From: Granulosicoccus sp963833195
GTDB lineage: Bacteria; Pseudomonadota; Gammaproteobacteria; Granulosicoccales; Granulosicoccaceae
DNA: 64,000 nt
NCBI GenBank assembly: GCA_963833195.1
Contig: CAWHXF010000027.1
Coordinates: 3,782,001-3,846,000, forward strand
Reading direction: 5' to 3'
The translations under genes and the position numbers were made by a program. The notes under the pieces are model-generated. The model had not been told where the DNA came from and ran no database searches. It saw only the letters and a program-made list of their open reading frames with translations. Of the stretch, positions 36,967 to 45,508 are shown piece after piece (the first letter of the stretch is position 1; every line of letters begins with the position of its first letter).

Positions 36967-38157
36967 CTACCGCTCCGGTGCCTCTATCGTGGGCGGCCAC
37001 CTTCCGGCTTCAACCAACCGTTCGTACCATTGGTGCATGGAAGCGTCGTCGATGGCGTACTCGCCGCGTGCCGATTTCCAGGCCACCGGAGGGCTGCGGT
37101 CGCGCAGCGAGTTCAGCGCGGACTGGACGCGTGCGGTCGTCACCTTCTCGCCGCCCGCCCCCAGACGCTCGAGCGCCCGCGCGTAGAACGCCTTCGCCTC
37201 TGCGTCGAAGGGGCGAAAACGTCGCCCCATGTCGAGCATCCTCCACGTCACCGCACGTTCGAGCGGACGGGAGCCGATGAAATCGGAACGCAAGGCCGCT
37301 TCCTCGTCAGCGCGTTGCCGCCCGGCTGTCCGCAACACGGCACCTTCGAACCGCTCGGTCGATCCGGAGAGGGGGCTGAGCGCTTCGTTGATGGCGAGCT
37401 CGAGCAACTGCGGACGATGACCGAACTGACCAAAGGCCATCGCCAGCGCTTCGGTGTCCACGGGTGCCAGTTCCGGCCGGTCCGCCTCGACCAGCGAGCC
37501 GACGAAGGCGACGAAGTCCTTCCCGAGCAACGGCAGATCCCGGATCGCGCTGCCGAAGAACGGAGCCGCGTTTCCGTTGACGAGTCGCAGCAACTTGTCC
37601 CGATCCGAACCCGTCATGACGAGCAGCAACTGCCCGTCGTCCGGTCCGTTGAGCGTGTCCCGTGCCGCCTTGAGCGCCATCATGGTCTGCTCTCCGGCGG
37701 TGCTCGTCAGGGCGTGCTGGGCCTCATCCACCATGAGTACCACCGCGCCCCGCGAGGCTTCACGCAGGGCTCGCAGGGCTTCGGTCAGAGTCGTACCGTC
37801 ATGTCGACCGATGCGCGTGGTGTCGATCTTCATGATGCCGGCGAGGTTCGGTTCCTCGACGCCGGCGGCTTTCGTGGCCTTGGCCACGGCACCGAGCTTG
37901 TCGGAGATCGCCTGCGCGATGGCCGAATCGATCATGTCCGCGGGATCGATGCGCGGCGCGGACCATAGATCGACGTAGATCACCGAGTACCCGCGGCCGG
38001 CAAGCTCGGGTGCCAGATCCTTGCGCAGGAAGGTCGATTTGCCGGTGCGCCGCGGTGCTGCCAGGAACAGCCCGTTGAGACCATCCCCGAACAGTTCCCG
38101 ACCGTCGAGCGTGCTGGCGATACGTGTGGCGAGTTCGGGGCGTGGGAAGCGTTCCAT
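36967..38157 (-). CDS. orphan AAA-type ATP-binding protein
   Basis: 396 aa. Walker A is 'LAAPRRTGKSTFLRKDL' near residue 35, Walker B 'VVLMVDEAQHAL' near residue 145, and a sensor-1-like 'LLLVMTGSDRDKLL' follows, as in STAND/ORC-like ATPases of the COG1672 kind. The C-terminal half has a helical region 'QLLELAINEALSPL' and a winged-helix-like end 'VTTARVQSALNSLRDRSPPV'. ATG 38157. No nuclease, transposase or toxin gene beside it, so a function (mobile-element, defence or regulation) cannot be assigned. Confidence 0.75.
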   Translation of the reverse strand: MERFPRPELATRIASTLDGRELFGDGLNGLFLAAPRRTGKSTFLRKDLAPELAGRGYSVIYVDLWSAPRIDPADMIDSAIAQAISDKLGAVAKATKAAGVEEPNLAGIMKIDTTRIGRHDGTTLTEALRALREASRGAVVLMVDEAQHALTSTAGEQTMMALKAARDTLNGPDDGQLLLVMTGSDRDKLLRLVNGNAAPFFGSAIRDLPLLGKDFVAFVGSLVEADRPELAPVDTEALAMAFGQFGHRPQLLELAINEALSPLSGSTERFEGAVLRTAGRQRADEEAALRSDFIGSRPLERAVTWRMLDMGRRFRPFDAEAKAFYARALERLGAGGEKVTTARVQSALNSLRDRSPPVAWKSARGEYAIDDASMHQWYERLVEAGRWPPTIEAPER

Positions 38158-38183
38158 GTCGCGGAATATGCCACCGCAGATAA

Positions 38184-38213
38184 AGTATGGGAACCGAAAT
38201 AGTTCTTCATACT
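38184..38213. promoter_or_regulatory. inverted repeat upstream of the AAA ATPase gene
   Basis: AGTATGGGAAC (38184-38194) and GTTCTTCATACT (38202-38213) form arms of an imperfect inverted repeat around CGAAATA. This short A/T-richer segment lies 27 bp upstream of the ATPase start and contains a -10-like TACTTT on the minus strand. A likely operator for autoregulation, or a hairpin between two genes (inference). Confidence 0.45.
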
Positions 38214-38259
38214 CGCCGTTCCGGCGGCTACTCCTTCCGTTGGCGCCCTGCTGCCAGGC

Positions 38260-40302
38260 TCAGGCCGCCTCGCCCACCTCGAACTGCAGCGACGCCAGCC
38301 GCGCATACGTGCCGCCATGCGCCACGAGCTCCGCATGCGAGCCGGTGTCGACCAGCCGCCCGTCTTCCATCACGAGGATGCGGTCGGCGTTCACGACGGT
38401 CGCGAGCCGATGCGCGATGACGAGCGTGGTGCGTCCCGTCATGGCGTGCTCGAGCGCGATCTGGACCTTGCGCTCGCTCTCGGCGTCCAGCGCGCTCGTC
38501 GCCTCGTCGAGCAGCAGCAGCGGCGGATTCTTCAGCAGCGCGCGGGCGATGGAAAGCCGCTGGCGCTGGCCGCCGGACAGGCGCACGCCGCGCTCGCCGA
38601 GATAGGTGCCGTAGCCGTCCGGCAGCCGCTCGATGAAGTCGTGCGCCTGCGCGGCGCGCGCCGCGACCACCAGCTCCTCGTCCGTCGCGTCGGGCTTGCC
38701 GTAGCGCAGGTTCGCGCGCACGTCGTCGCTGAACACCACGCTCTCCTGGGACACCAGCCCGACCGCGCCGCGCAGGCTCTCGAGCGACAGCTCGGGCAGC
38801 GGCACCCCGTCGAGCAGCACGCGTCCGGCGTCCGGATCGTAGAAGCGCAGCAGCAACTGCAGCACCGTCGTCTTGCCGGCGCCCGACGGGCCGACCAGCG
38901 CGACCGTCTCGCCGGGCCGGACCGTGAACGACAAACTGCCGAGCGCGAGCTGGTCCGGACGACTCGGGTAGCGGAAGTCGACGGCATCGAACTCCACCCG
39001 GGCACCGAAGCTCGTCCCGTCCGGCGTCGCGCCCGCCGTGACTTTCGGAGCCGTGGCCGTGCTCGTGGCCGTGCTGGGGGCCGTGCTGGGGGCCGTGCTG
39101 GGAGTCGGCACGTCCCGCACCGTGCTGCCCGGCAGGATCGCGGGCTCCGCGTCGAGCAGCTCCAGCAGCCGCTCGGTCGCACCGGCCGCCCGCTGCACGT
39201 CGCCGAGCACCTCCGACAGCGCACCCGTCGAGCCCGCCACGAGCGCCGCGTACAGCATGAACTGCGTCAGCAGACCCGGCGACATGCCGCCCGTCATGAC
39301 GCGCTGCGCGCCGAGCCACAACACGAACACGATCGCGCCGAACACGAGCGTTATGGAGATCGCCGTGAGTCCGGCGCGCGACAGGTTCCGGCGCACCGCG
39401 CTCGCGAACGCCTCGTCGACGGCCGTGCGGTAGCGCGTCGCCTCCATGTCCTCGCGCACGTAGCTCTGCACGGTCGGCATCGCGCCGAGGGTCTCCCCCG
39501 CGCGCGCGCTCGTGTCGGCGAGCCGGTCCTGGCTGTCGCGCGACAGCTTCCGGACCTTGCGACCGACCACGAGGATCGGCACGACGACGCCCGCGAGCAG
39601 CGCGACGATGATCGCGGCGAGCCCGGGGCTCGACCAGATCATGAGCCCGAGCGCACCGACGAACAGGATCGCGTTCCTGAGCCCCAGCGAGATGCTGGAA
39701 CCGACTAGCGTCTGGATGAGCGTGGTGTCGCTCGTCAGGCGCGACAGCACTTCCCCGGAACGCAGGGTCTCGAAGAACACCGGATCCTGACGCAGCACCT
39801 TCGCGAACACCGCGGTGCGCAGGTCGGACACGATGCGCTCGCCGAGCCAACTGACGCAGTAGTAGCGGATCGCGGTGGCGGCCGCGAGCACGAGCGCCAC
39901 GCCGAACAGCGCCAGGAACACCGAGTTCACGTGGCCGGTGTCGACCGTCGAGAGCCGCGCGACGAGCCCGCCGGCGATGTCCGCGGCCGAGCCGGACGCC
40001 CCGGCGCTCCCGACGTCTTCCGCCGTCGCGCCGTCCGGCGGCGAGGCGAATCCGCGATCGATCAGGAAGCGGAACGCCACCGGGATCGCGAGAGTCGCCG
40101 CCGCGGCGACCAGCAGCGAACCCGCGGCGAGCGCGACGCGACCGCGGTAAGGGGCGAGGAACGGGACGAGACGCGACAGCACGCGCGTGGCCGGACGGTC
40201 CGACGGTGCGGTGACGCTCTTGCGGGCGTTGCTCGTCGGTGCCTGCCCGGACGTGTGCGGGAGGGGGCCGGAAGACGCGCCCGAGGGGGATGGGTTGCTC
40301 AC
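38260..40302 (-). CDS. MsbA-like ABC exporter (fused TM and ATPase domains)
   Basis: Half-transporter, about 680 aa from GTG 40302 (a GTG at 40371 is also in frame). The TM domain (about 50-370) has six helices and 'RQDPVFFETLRSGEVLSRLTS' and 'GETLGAMPTVQSY'. The ATPase has Walker A 'GPSGAGKTTVLQLLL', 'SQESVVFSDDVRANLRYG', signature 'LSGGQRQRLSIARALL', Walker B 'LLLLDEATSALD' and 'VIAHRLATV'. It resembles lipid A/multidrug exporters, but the substrate is not certain. Extra residues lie between TM1 and TM2, and a repeat-built S/T/A/P linker precedes the ATPase. Confidence 0.9.
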   Translation of the reverse strand: MSNPSPSGASSGPLPHTSGQAPTSNARKSVTAPSDRPATRVLSRLVPFLAPYRGRVALAAGSLLVAAAATLAIPVAFRFLIDRGFASPPDGATAEDVGSAGASGSAADIAGGLVARLSTVDTGHVNSVFLALFGVALVLAAATAIRYYCVSWLGERIVSDLRTAVFAKVLRQDPVFFETLRSGEVLSRLTSDTTLIQTLVGSSISLGLRNAILFVGALGLMIWSSPGLAAIIVALLAGVVVPILVVGRKVRKLSRDSQDRLADTSARAGETLGAMPTVQSYVREDMEATRYRTAVDEAFASAVRRNLSRAGLTAISITLVFGAIVFVLWLGAQRVMTGGMSPGLLTQFMLYAALVAGSTGALSEVLGDVQRAAGATERLLELLDAEPAILPGSTVRDVPTPSTAPSTAPSTATSTATAPKVTAGATPDGTSFGARVEFDAVDFRYPSRPDQLALGSLSFTVRPGETVALVGPSGAGKTTVLQLLLRFYDPDAGRVLLDGVPLPELSLESLRGAVGLVSQESVVFSDDVRANLRYGKPDATDEELVVAARAAQAHDFIERLPDGYGTYLGERGVRLSGGQRQRLSIARALLKNPPLLLLDEATSALDAESERKVQIALEHAMTGRTTLVIAHRLATVVNADRILVMEDGRLVDTGSHAELVAHGGTYARLASLQFEVGEAA
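39053..39100 (-). repeat. 12-bp tandem repeat coding a Ser-Thr-Ala-Pro linker
   Basis: Four 12-bp units (GTGGCCGTGCTC, GTGGCCGTGCTG, then two of GGGGCCGTGCTG on the plus strand) encode the STAP/STAT repeats joining the membrane and ATPase domains of the MsbA-like exporter. Confidence 0.85.
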
Positions 40303-40463
40303 CGGAGGAAGTCTACGTCGCCGGTGTGCGCTGTCGCGCGGCCGCTTGGTGTCGAAGGCCGAGACTCGCACCGAAGCGCCGCCGTTCCAGGAATGCGATC
40401 GCGTGGCACGACGATGTAGCGCGACCCATTTGCGAGCGGTGCACCCTGTGGGGGCCCGGTAGC

Positions 40464-41546
40464 TCAGCCGGCACCGGGATCGAAACGAACGCGAAGGCGG
40501 CGATCGAACAGGTCGGGGTCTGGTGGTTCCGGCAGCGGAGAGGACGCGTAGACGGCACGGGATATGGCGTTCGCCACCGGCGGAGTCAGGTCGCTCCCCC
40601 GGCAGCGCTCGACGCGTACGTCCAGCACGTCACCAGTGATCGATTGCTGCACCTGAACGGTGCAATCGACGTGGCCGGTACTCGGCGGACGGCGCCAGTT
40701 GCTTTCGATCTTCGAGGTGATCGCGCCCGCGTACAGGCGGGCGAGACGTTGGAGCTCGGCTCGCCTCGAGAGGAGCGCCCTCTCGCGGTCGTCGGCCTCT
40801 TCGGCAAGGCGCGCCGCCCTCGCTTCGGCACGCTGTGCCGCGGCCTCCTCCGCAAGACGCCTGGCAGCTTCCGCCGCGAGGCGTTCCTGCGCCTCGGCCG
40901 CCTGTCGCGCCGCCGCCTCCTCGGCAAGCTGCGATGCAAGCTCTTGCGCCAGGAGCTCGGCCTCCGCACGCTTGCGCTCCGCACGTCGGGCCTCGGCGGC
41001 CATCTCCGCTTCGGTGGCGACGCCGCAGCGCTTCAGCACCGCATTCATCCGCGCACTCGCGCCGCCTAGCAAGAAGACGTGCCAGGGGCGCTGACCGTAC
41101 ACCTCGAAGCCGATCACGCCGCCCTCGCCGCGCCCGAGCTCGCGCACGAGCTCGAGGGTATCGGCATCGAGCGGCTCGCCCCCGTAAGCCAGCATGCTGA
41201 AGCCGCTGGACTCCGAATCGACGAAGAGTCGGCCCGTCAGTGTCCTGGCGGGCAGCGCGTCGATGCGCAGCTTCACCGCGACAGTCTCGCCGGGCTCATG
41301 CAGCCTCTCGTCGTGCCCGAACACCAGCATCAGCTCGGATGCCTCTCCGACGGGGAGGTCGCAGCGCAGGCCGATCCGGACCATGCCCGTGTGGTCGTCC
41401 CGACCCACTGTCCAGACCCTGACCTCGTCGTCGAACGGATCGATGGACTCGTGACTGCTCCATGAGGTGGCGCCCGCCGCCTGTCCCGCACCGACGAGCA
41501 GACAGGCGGTGAGTGCGACCGCTCCCCTTGCAAACACGTTGCCCAT
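40464..41546 (-). CDS. TolA/TonB C-terminal-like envelope protein
   Basis: About 360 aa. ATG 41546 has a GGGAAGG site and opens a signal peptide 'ARGAVALTACLLVGAGQAAG'. A beta-type domain follows (about 25-165). Then a long Ala/Glu/Arg coiled coil (about 185-285, 'EAAARQAAEAQERLAAEAAR') precedes a TolA-like C-domain: 'YAGAITSKIESNWRRPPST', 'CTVQVQQSITGDVLDVRVE', 'PVANAISRAVYASSPLPEP'. The coil plus this domain is the layout of TolA, but the N-terminus is a cleavable signal rather than a TM anchor and no tolQRB is nearby, so it is not the Tol-Pal TolA itself. The N-domain may recognise another envelope partner. Confidence 0.75.
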   Translation of the reverse strand: MGNVFARGAVALTACLLVGAGQAAGATSWSSHESIDPFDDEVRVWTVGRDDHTGMVRIGLRCDLPVGEASELMLVFGHDERLHEPGETVAVKLRIDALPARTLTGRLFVDSESSGFSMLAYGGEPLDADTLELVRELGRGEGGVIGFEVYGQRPWHVFLLGGASARMNAVLKRCGVATEAEMAAEARRAERKRAEAELLAQELASQLAEEAAARQAAEAQERLAAEAARRLAEEAAAQRAEARAARLAEEADDRERALLSRRAELQRLARLYAGAITSKIESNWRRPPSTGHVDCTVQVQQSITGDVLDVRVERCRGSDLTPPVANAISRAVYASSPLPEPPDPDLFDRRLRVRFDPGAG

Positions 41547-41775
41547 TCCCGGACCTTCCCTGCGTGCCCAAGCGACGTTAGCGTCAGCGCCACCTCGGGC
41601 GAGCAGTGCCCGCGATCGTTTCCGGACACGCTTCGCAAACGTCACTCCCCTGTCAACGACTCAAGCACCAGCCGGAAGGCCTGTGCGTCCGGGGCGTCGT
41701 GCGGACGCGCTACCTCGCGCCGAGCTTCACCAGGCCGCCGCCGAAGGACTGCGGGACGCCGACATCGATCGAGTC

Positions 41776-42870
41776 CTAGTCGCCCGGAGCCCGGTAGGTT
41801 TCGACGCTGACGTTGAACGCGCCCACGTCGGCAGGGCTGATCGCGAGCTTGCCGAAGGCAGATGCCGAACCCTTCAGCGCAAGCACCTGCATGTGGCTGT
41901 TCACGAAGCTTGCGCCGTAGTCGTTCTCGAACGGGGCGTAGGTCGCCACGGGCACGCGTACGCCGTTTCTCGCCGTGCCGGCCGTCTCGAGATCGCTATG
42001 GTGGCGATGGTTGCCGGCGCTGGCTTCGGCCGAGAGCGTCATGGCCTTCACCGTGAGCGTCCTCGCACCGGACTTCAGTCCCCAGTCGCCGGTCCAGTAC
42101 AGGCTGCGGGCGCCGTCGGACGTCCGCCATGCCGAACGGTATCCGTTGACGAGCGTGGACAGCCCGTTAGCGTCGGTGTGCGAGAAGGCCTTGTTCTGGG
42201 TAGGGCCGATGGCAGTGCCGAACACCTCGAGCTCGGAGCGACCCGCGGCCCAGGTCACCGGCCCGTCGAGACGCTGACCACCGACCGAACAGCCCCTGAA
42301 CACGGTCAGCAATGTGGGCACACCGGAAGCGTCAATACGGGAGGCGACGGCGGTGCCACCGTCCGGGCAGCCGAGGGTAGTTCGCGCGCCAGCGGTCGAC
42401 TGCACGACGAAGCGGCCGCTGCCCGCGCCGTCGAGCGTGGCGGCGACGTCGTCGAGGGCCTTTCGCGTCGTGTTCCAGGCGGCCTCGAGGGGCCGGCCGT
42501 TGGCCGTGGCGTAGAGCTTCGGCAGGAAAGCGCGGTAGTTGTCCATCGAGACGAGCAAACCCGTGCCGGTGGCCTCCACCAGGGACGAGGCCGTCTTCCC
42601 CATTCGTGGCGTCGGTGTCGATCGCCTGCTGGACGAGTGCCGCGAAGCCGTCGACGACGGTTCTGACGCGCAGCGATGCCTCGTGAAGCGTCTCGTCGTT
42701 GGCGATGGTGACGACTTGTCTCAGGCTTGTATCGTAGGTGCCGGACGTGACGAGGGCGGTGGCGTCGGGCGAGGCCGATTCGTCGTCGTCCGGTGCGGGA
42801 CCGGTGTCGGGCGTCGAAGGCGAAGGGGCGTCGTCGGGCGCACGGCGAGACGGACGGGAGGCGTAACAAT
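41776..42870 (-). pseudogene. frameshifted gene for a secreted-type protein of unknown function
   Basis: Two reading frames join into one protein. Frame 1 (about 42870-42602) gives 'PDATALVTSGTYDTSLRQVV' and 'FAALVQQAIDTDATN'. Frame 2 (41776-42603) continues 'GKTASSLVEATGTGLLVSMD' and runs 270 residues to a stop ('NDYGASFVNSHMQVLALKG' near the end). Removing one base of the CCCC run at 42598-42601 fuses them smoothly ('DATN-GKTASSL'). The true N-terminus, probably with an export signal, was not identified. Family unknown. Either a sequencing indel or a real frameshift. Confidence 0.65.
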
Positions 42871-43021
42871 GCCGGTGTTCGCCCAGCCCGGGTTCCGTGC
42901 GGACGCGTCGGTGGCGGGCACTCGCCGTTCCTGTCGTTCTCGCAACCCACGTCCGTCGGGAAATGCGCGAAACGTGATCGCGCCGCGACGTGGCGGCGTC
43001 GACCTTTCGGAGGACACGCGC

Positions 43022-43906
43022 ATGGCCAAGGACATCCTGGTCGCCTACGGCGTCGACGTCGACGCGGTCGCGGGCTGGCTCGGCTCCTACGGGGGCGAGG
43101 ACTCGCCGGACGACATCTCGCGCGGGCTCTTCGCCGGGGAGGTGGCTTCGCCGCGCATGCTCAAGCTCTTCGACAAGTACGGCATCAAGACGACGTGGTT
43201 CATCCCCGGGCATTCCATCGAGACGTTCCCGGGACAGATGAAGGAGGTCGTGGACGCCGGTCACGAGGTCGGCGTGCACGGGTACAGCCACGAGAACCCC
43301 ATCGCCATGACCCGGCAGCAGGAGGAGGCGATCCTCGACAAGTGCATCGATCTCGTGAGCGAGCTGTCTGGCCGGCGCCCGACCGGCTACGTGGCGCCGT
43401 GGTGGGAGTTCAGCAACGTGACGAACGAGCTGCTGCTCGAGCGCGGCATCAAGTACGACCACTCGCTCATGCACGACGACTTCCACCCCTACTACGTGCG
43501 CGTGGGCGACAGCTGGACGAAGATCGACTACTCGCAGCACCCGGACACGTGGATGAAGCCGCTGGTGCGCGGTCACGAGACCGATCTGATCGAGATCCCC
43601 GCGAGCTGGCACGTGGACGACCTGCCGCCGCTGCTGTTCATCAAGAACTCGCCCAACAGCCACGGGTTCGTCAACCCGCGCGATCTCGAGCAGATGTGGA
43701 TGGACCAGTTCGACTGGGTGTACCGCGAGCACGACTACGCGGTGTTCACGATGACCGTGCACCCGGACGTCTCGGGCCGACCGCACGTGCTGCTCATGCA
43801 CGAGCGCATCATCGAGTACATCAACTCGCACGAGGGCGTGCGCTGGGCGACGTTCGACGAGATCGCGGACGACTTCGCGCGGCGCTCCCCGCGCACGAAG
43901 GGGTAG
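43022..43906 (+). CDS. polysaccharide deacetylase family (PuuE/NodB-like) metal hydrolase
   Basis: 294 aa, cytosolic, no signal peptide. The NodB-type barrel shows the metal Asp region 'AYGVDVDAVAGWLGSYGGED', 'YGIKTTWFIPGHSIETFP', 'HEVGVHGYSHENP' (metal histidines), 'GYVAPWWEFSN', and 'VFTMTVHPDVSGRPHVLLMH'. This form resembles PuuE-type allantoinases and related amidohydrolases more than cell-wall deacetylases, so the substrate may be a small amide. ATG 43022 with GGAGG upstream. It begins a three-gene cluster with the CGLCG protein (9 bp) and the COG0523 GTPase. Confidence 0.88.
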   Translation: MAKDILVAYGVDVDAVAGWLGSYGGEDSPDDISRGLFAGEVASPRMLKLFDKYGIKTTWFIPGHSIETFPGQMKEVVDAGHEVGVHGYSHENPIAMTRQQEEAILDKCIDLVSELSGRRPTGYVAPWWEFSNVTNELLLERGIKYDHSLMHDDFHPYYVRVGDSWTKIDYSQHPDTWMKPLVRGHETDLIEIPASWHVDDLPPLLFIKNSPNSHGFVNPRDLEQMWMDQFDWVYREHDYAVFTMTVHPDVSGRPHVLLMHERIIEYINSHEGVRWATFDEIADDFARRSPRTKG

Positions 43907-43915
43907 GGCGCAACC

Positions 43916-44254
43916 GTGTGCGGGCTGTGCGGGGCGTTCGGCGTCGAGCACCACTGGAGCACCGGTTCCGGAGGGGCGCAGAGCGCGGACGTGCCCGCAC
44001 GGCGCATCGAACGCGCGCGGCGCGTGTCGCGGCTCAACGCCGTGCTCGCCGGCAGCGGCGTCGTCGTGCGCGAGTGGCGAGGCAGCGGCTACCTCGTGAG
44101 CGGGCTCACCGGCCGGGCGGACGTGGCGAGCGATCTGGCGGGCATCTGGCGCTGCGTCGAGGCCATCCGCGGCATCGCGTTCGATCCGCTCGCCTTGCCG
44201 TCGGCCGACCCAGCCTCCGCACAGCCCGCCGCGCGTGAACCGTCCGACCGATGA
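43916..44254 (+). CDS. small CGLCG-motif protein next to a COG0523 GTPase
   Basis: 112 aa from a GTG at 43916. It begins 'CGLCGAFGVEHHWSTG', a CxxC plus His-His arrangement that could bind metal. Then 'RRIERARRVSRLNAVLAG', 'EWRGSGYLVSGLTGRADVA' and 'LAGIWRCVEAIRGIAFDPL', with a short disordered tail. I know no assigned function for this family. Its stop overlaps the ATG of the GTPase gene (ATGA) and it follows the deacetylase by 9 bp, so all three are probably one operon; a metal-handling role is inferred from this. Confidence 0.75.
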   Translation: MCGLCGAFGVEHHWSTGSGGAQSADVPARRIERARRVSRLNAVLAGSGVVVREWRGSGYLVSGLTGRADVASDLAGIWRCVEAIRGIAFDPLALPSADPASAQPAAREPSDR

Positions 44255-45408
44255 GCGCCGTGGCGGGCATCTCCGCAGACACGTCGTCGGACGTCCCGGC
44301 AGGTGGCGCGAACCGCGCGAAGATGCCCGTCGCCGTACTGACGGGCTTTCTCGGCGCCGGCAAGACGACGCTGCTGCGCGCGTTGCTCGCCTCCGAGGAA
44401 GCCGGCAGCACGGCGGTCCTCGTGAACGAGTTCGGCGAGGTGGGCATCGATCATCTGCTGGTCGGCACCATCGCCTCGGATGTCGTGTTGCTGGACTCGG
44501 GCTGCGTGTGCTGCCGCATCCGCGGCGAGCTCAAGGAGGCGGTGCTGTCGCTGCTGGAGCGGCGCGAGCGCGCCGAGCTGCCGCCCTTCAGGCGCATGAT
44601 CATCGAGACGACGGGTCTCGCCGAGCCCGCGCCGATCGTCGCGACCCTCGCGATGGATCGGGTGCTGTCGCACCAGGTGGACATCGAGACGATAGTGACG
44701 GTCGTCGACGCGGTCGCGGCCCTCGACACCGCTGCCGTGCGGCCCGAGTGGCTCGCGCAGGTGGCCGCGGCCGATGCGCTCGTCGTGTCGAAGTCGGACC
44801 TCGTCGTGTCCGGCGCGATCGACTCGCTGAACGCGATGCTGCACCGCCTGAACCCCGCGGCGCCGATCGTGCGCAGCGACGAGCGCGGGTCCGCGCTACG
44901 GACACTGTTCGTGCGCGGAAGCGGTGATAGCGGGAGATCGCGGTCAGCCGCAGGAGCACGAACGCGCGACGCCGACCCGCGTGGAAGCCGGTCGCAGGAC
45001 GGCCGGACGTACGCGGTCGAGCCGGACGTGCACGGCGTGCGCAGCACCGTGCTCGAGCTGGACGAAGCGGTGGACTGGACCGCGTTCGGTATCTGGTTCT
45101 CCGCGCTGCTGCACGCGCACGGGTCGCGGCTGCTGCGCGTGAAGGGGCTGCTCGACACGGGAGGAAGCGGACCGGTGCGCTTCGACAGCGTGCAGCACTC
45201 GGTGTACCCGCCGGAGCACCTCGACGCGTGGCCGGACGACGGCAGGCGGTCGCGGCTGGTGTTCATCGTCGATGCCCTGGACCCCGCCGACATCCACGCC
45301 TCGTTCCGACATCACGTGAGCGCGGCGGTGGCCGCCTTCAGCGGTCCACGATGTACACCGTCGGCACGCTCGGCAGCTCCGACAGGAGCCTCGGCACTCC
45401 GAGCGTGA
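44251..45408 (+). CDS. COG0523 (CobW/YeiR-like) GTPase, putative metallochaperone
   Basis: 385 aa. P-loop 'VLTGFLGAGKTTLLRALL', 'VLVNEFGEVGIDHLL', the metal-binding 'SGCVCCRIRGEL' (CxCC), 'IIETTGLAEPAPI' and the G4-like 'VVSKSDLVV'. The CobW C-terminal domain follows ('AFGIWFSALLHAHGSRLLRV', 'HLDAWPDDGRRSRLVFIVD'). Members of this family deliver Zn or Co to client enzymes; the adjacent metal-dependent deacetylase is the obvious candidate client (inference). Around residues 225-255 there is a charged insertion. The last ~25 residues after 'VAAFSG' look unconserved. Confidence 0.92.
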   Translation: MSAVAGISADTSSDVPAGGANRAKMPVAVLTGFLGAGKTTLLRALLASEEAGSTAVLVNEFGEVGIDHLLVGTIASDVVLLDSGCVCCRIRGELKEAVLSLLERRERAELPPFRRMIIETTGLAEPAPIVATLAMDRVLSHQVDIETIVTVVDAVAALDTAAVRPEWLAQVAAADALVVSKSDLVVSGAIDSLNAMLHRLNPAAPIVRSDERGSALRTLFVRGSGDSGRSRSAAGARTRDADPRGSRSQDGRTYAVEPDVHGVRSTVLELDEAVDWTAFGIWFSALLHAHGSRLLRVKGLLDTGGSGPVRFDSVQHSVYPPEHLDAWPDDGRRSRLVFIVDALDPADIHASFRHHVSAAVAAFSGPRCTPSARSAAPTGASALRA

Positions 45409-45508
45409 GGTCGTACCGGCGCAGCCCGCATGGAGCCGATCGCTCCGCACCGCGACTCCGGCCCGGGCCGGCATCGGCACGGTCGTGGCCAGGACGGGCG
45501 ACGAGGCG

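Noticed and set aside
40444..40500. tRNA-like start GGGCCCGGTAGCTCAG
   Set aside because: The D-arm-like string is followed by no anticodon or T arms, and the DNA is the 3' end of the TolA-like gene on the minus strand plus its short flank.
41547..41775. gap between the TolA-like gene and the broken gene
   Set aside because: Apart from the Shine-Dalgarno of the TolA-like gene I see no gene, hairpin or repeat here.
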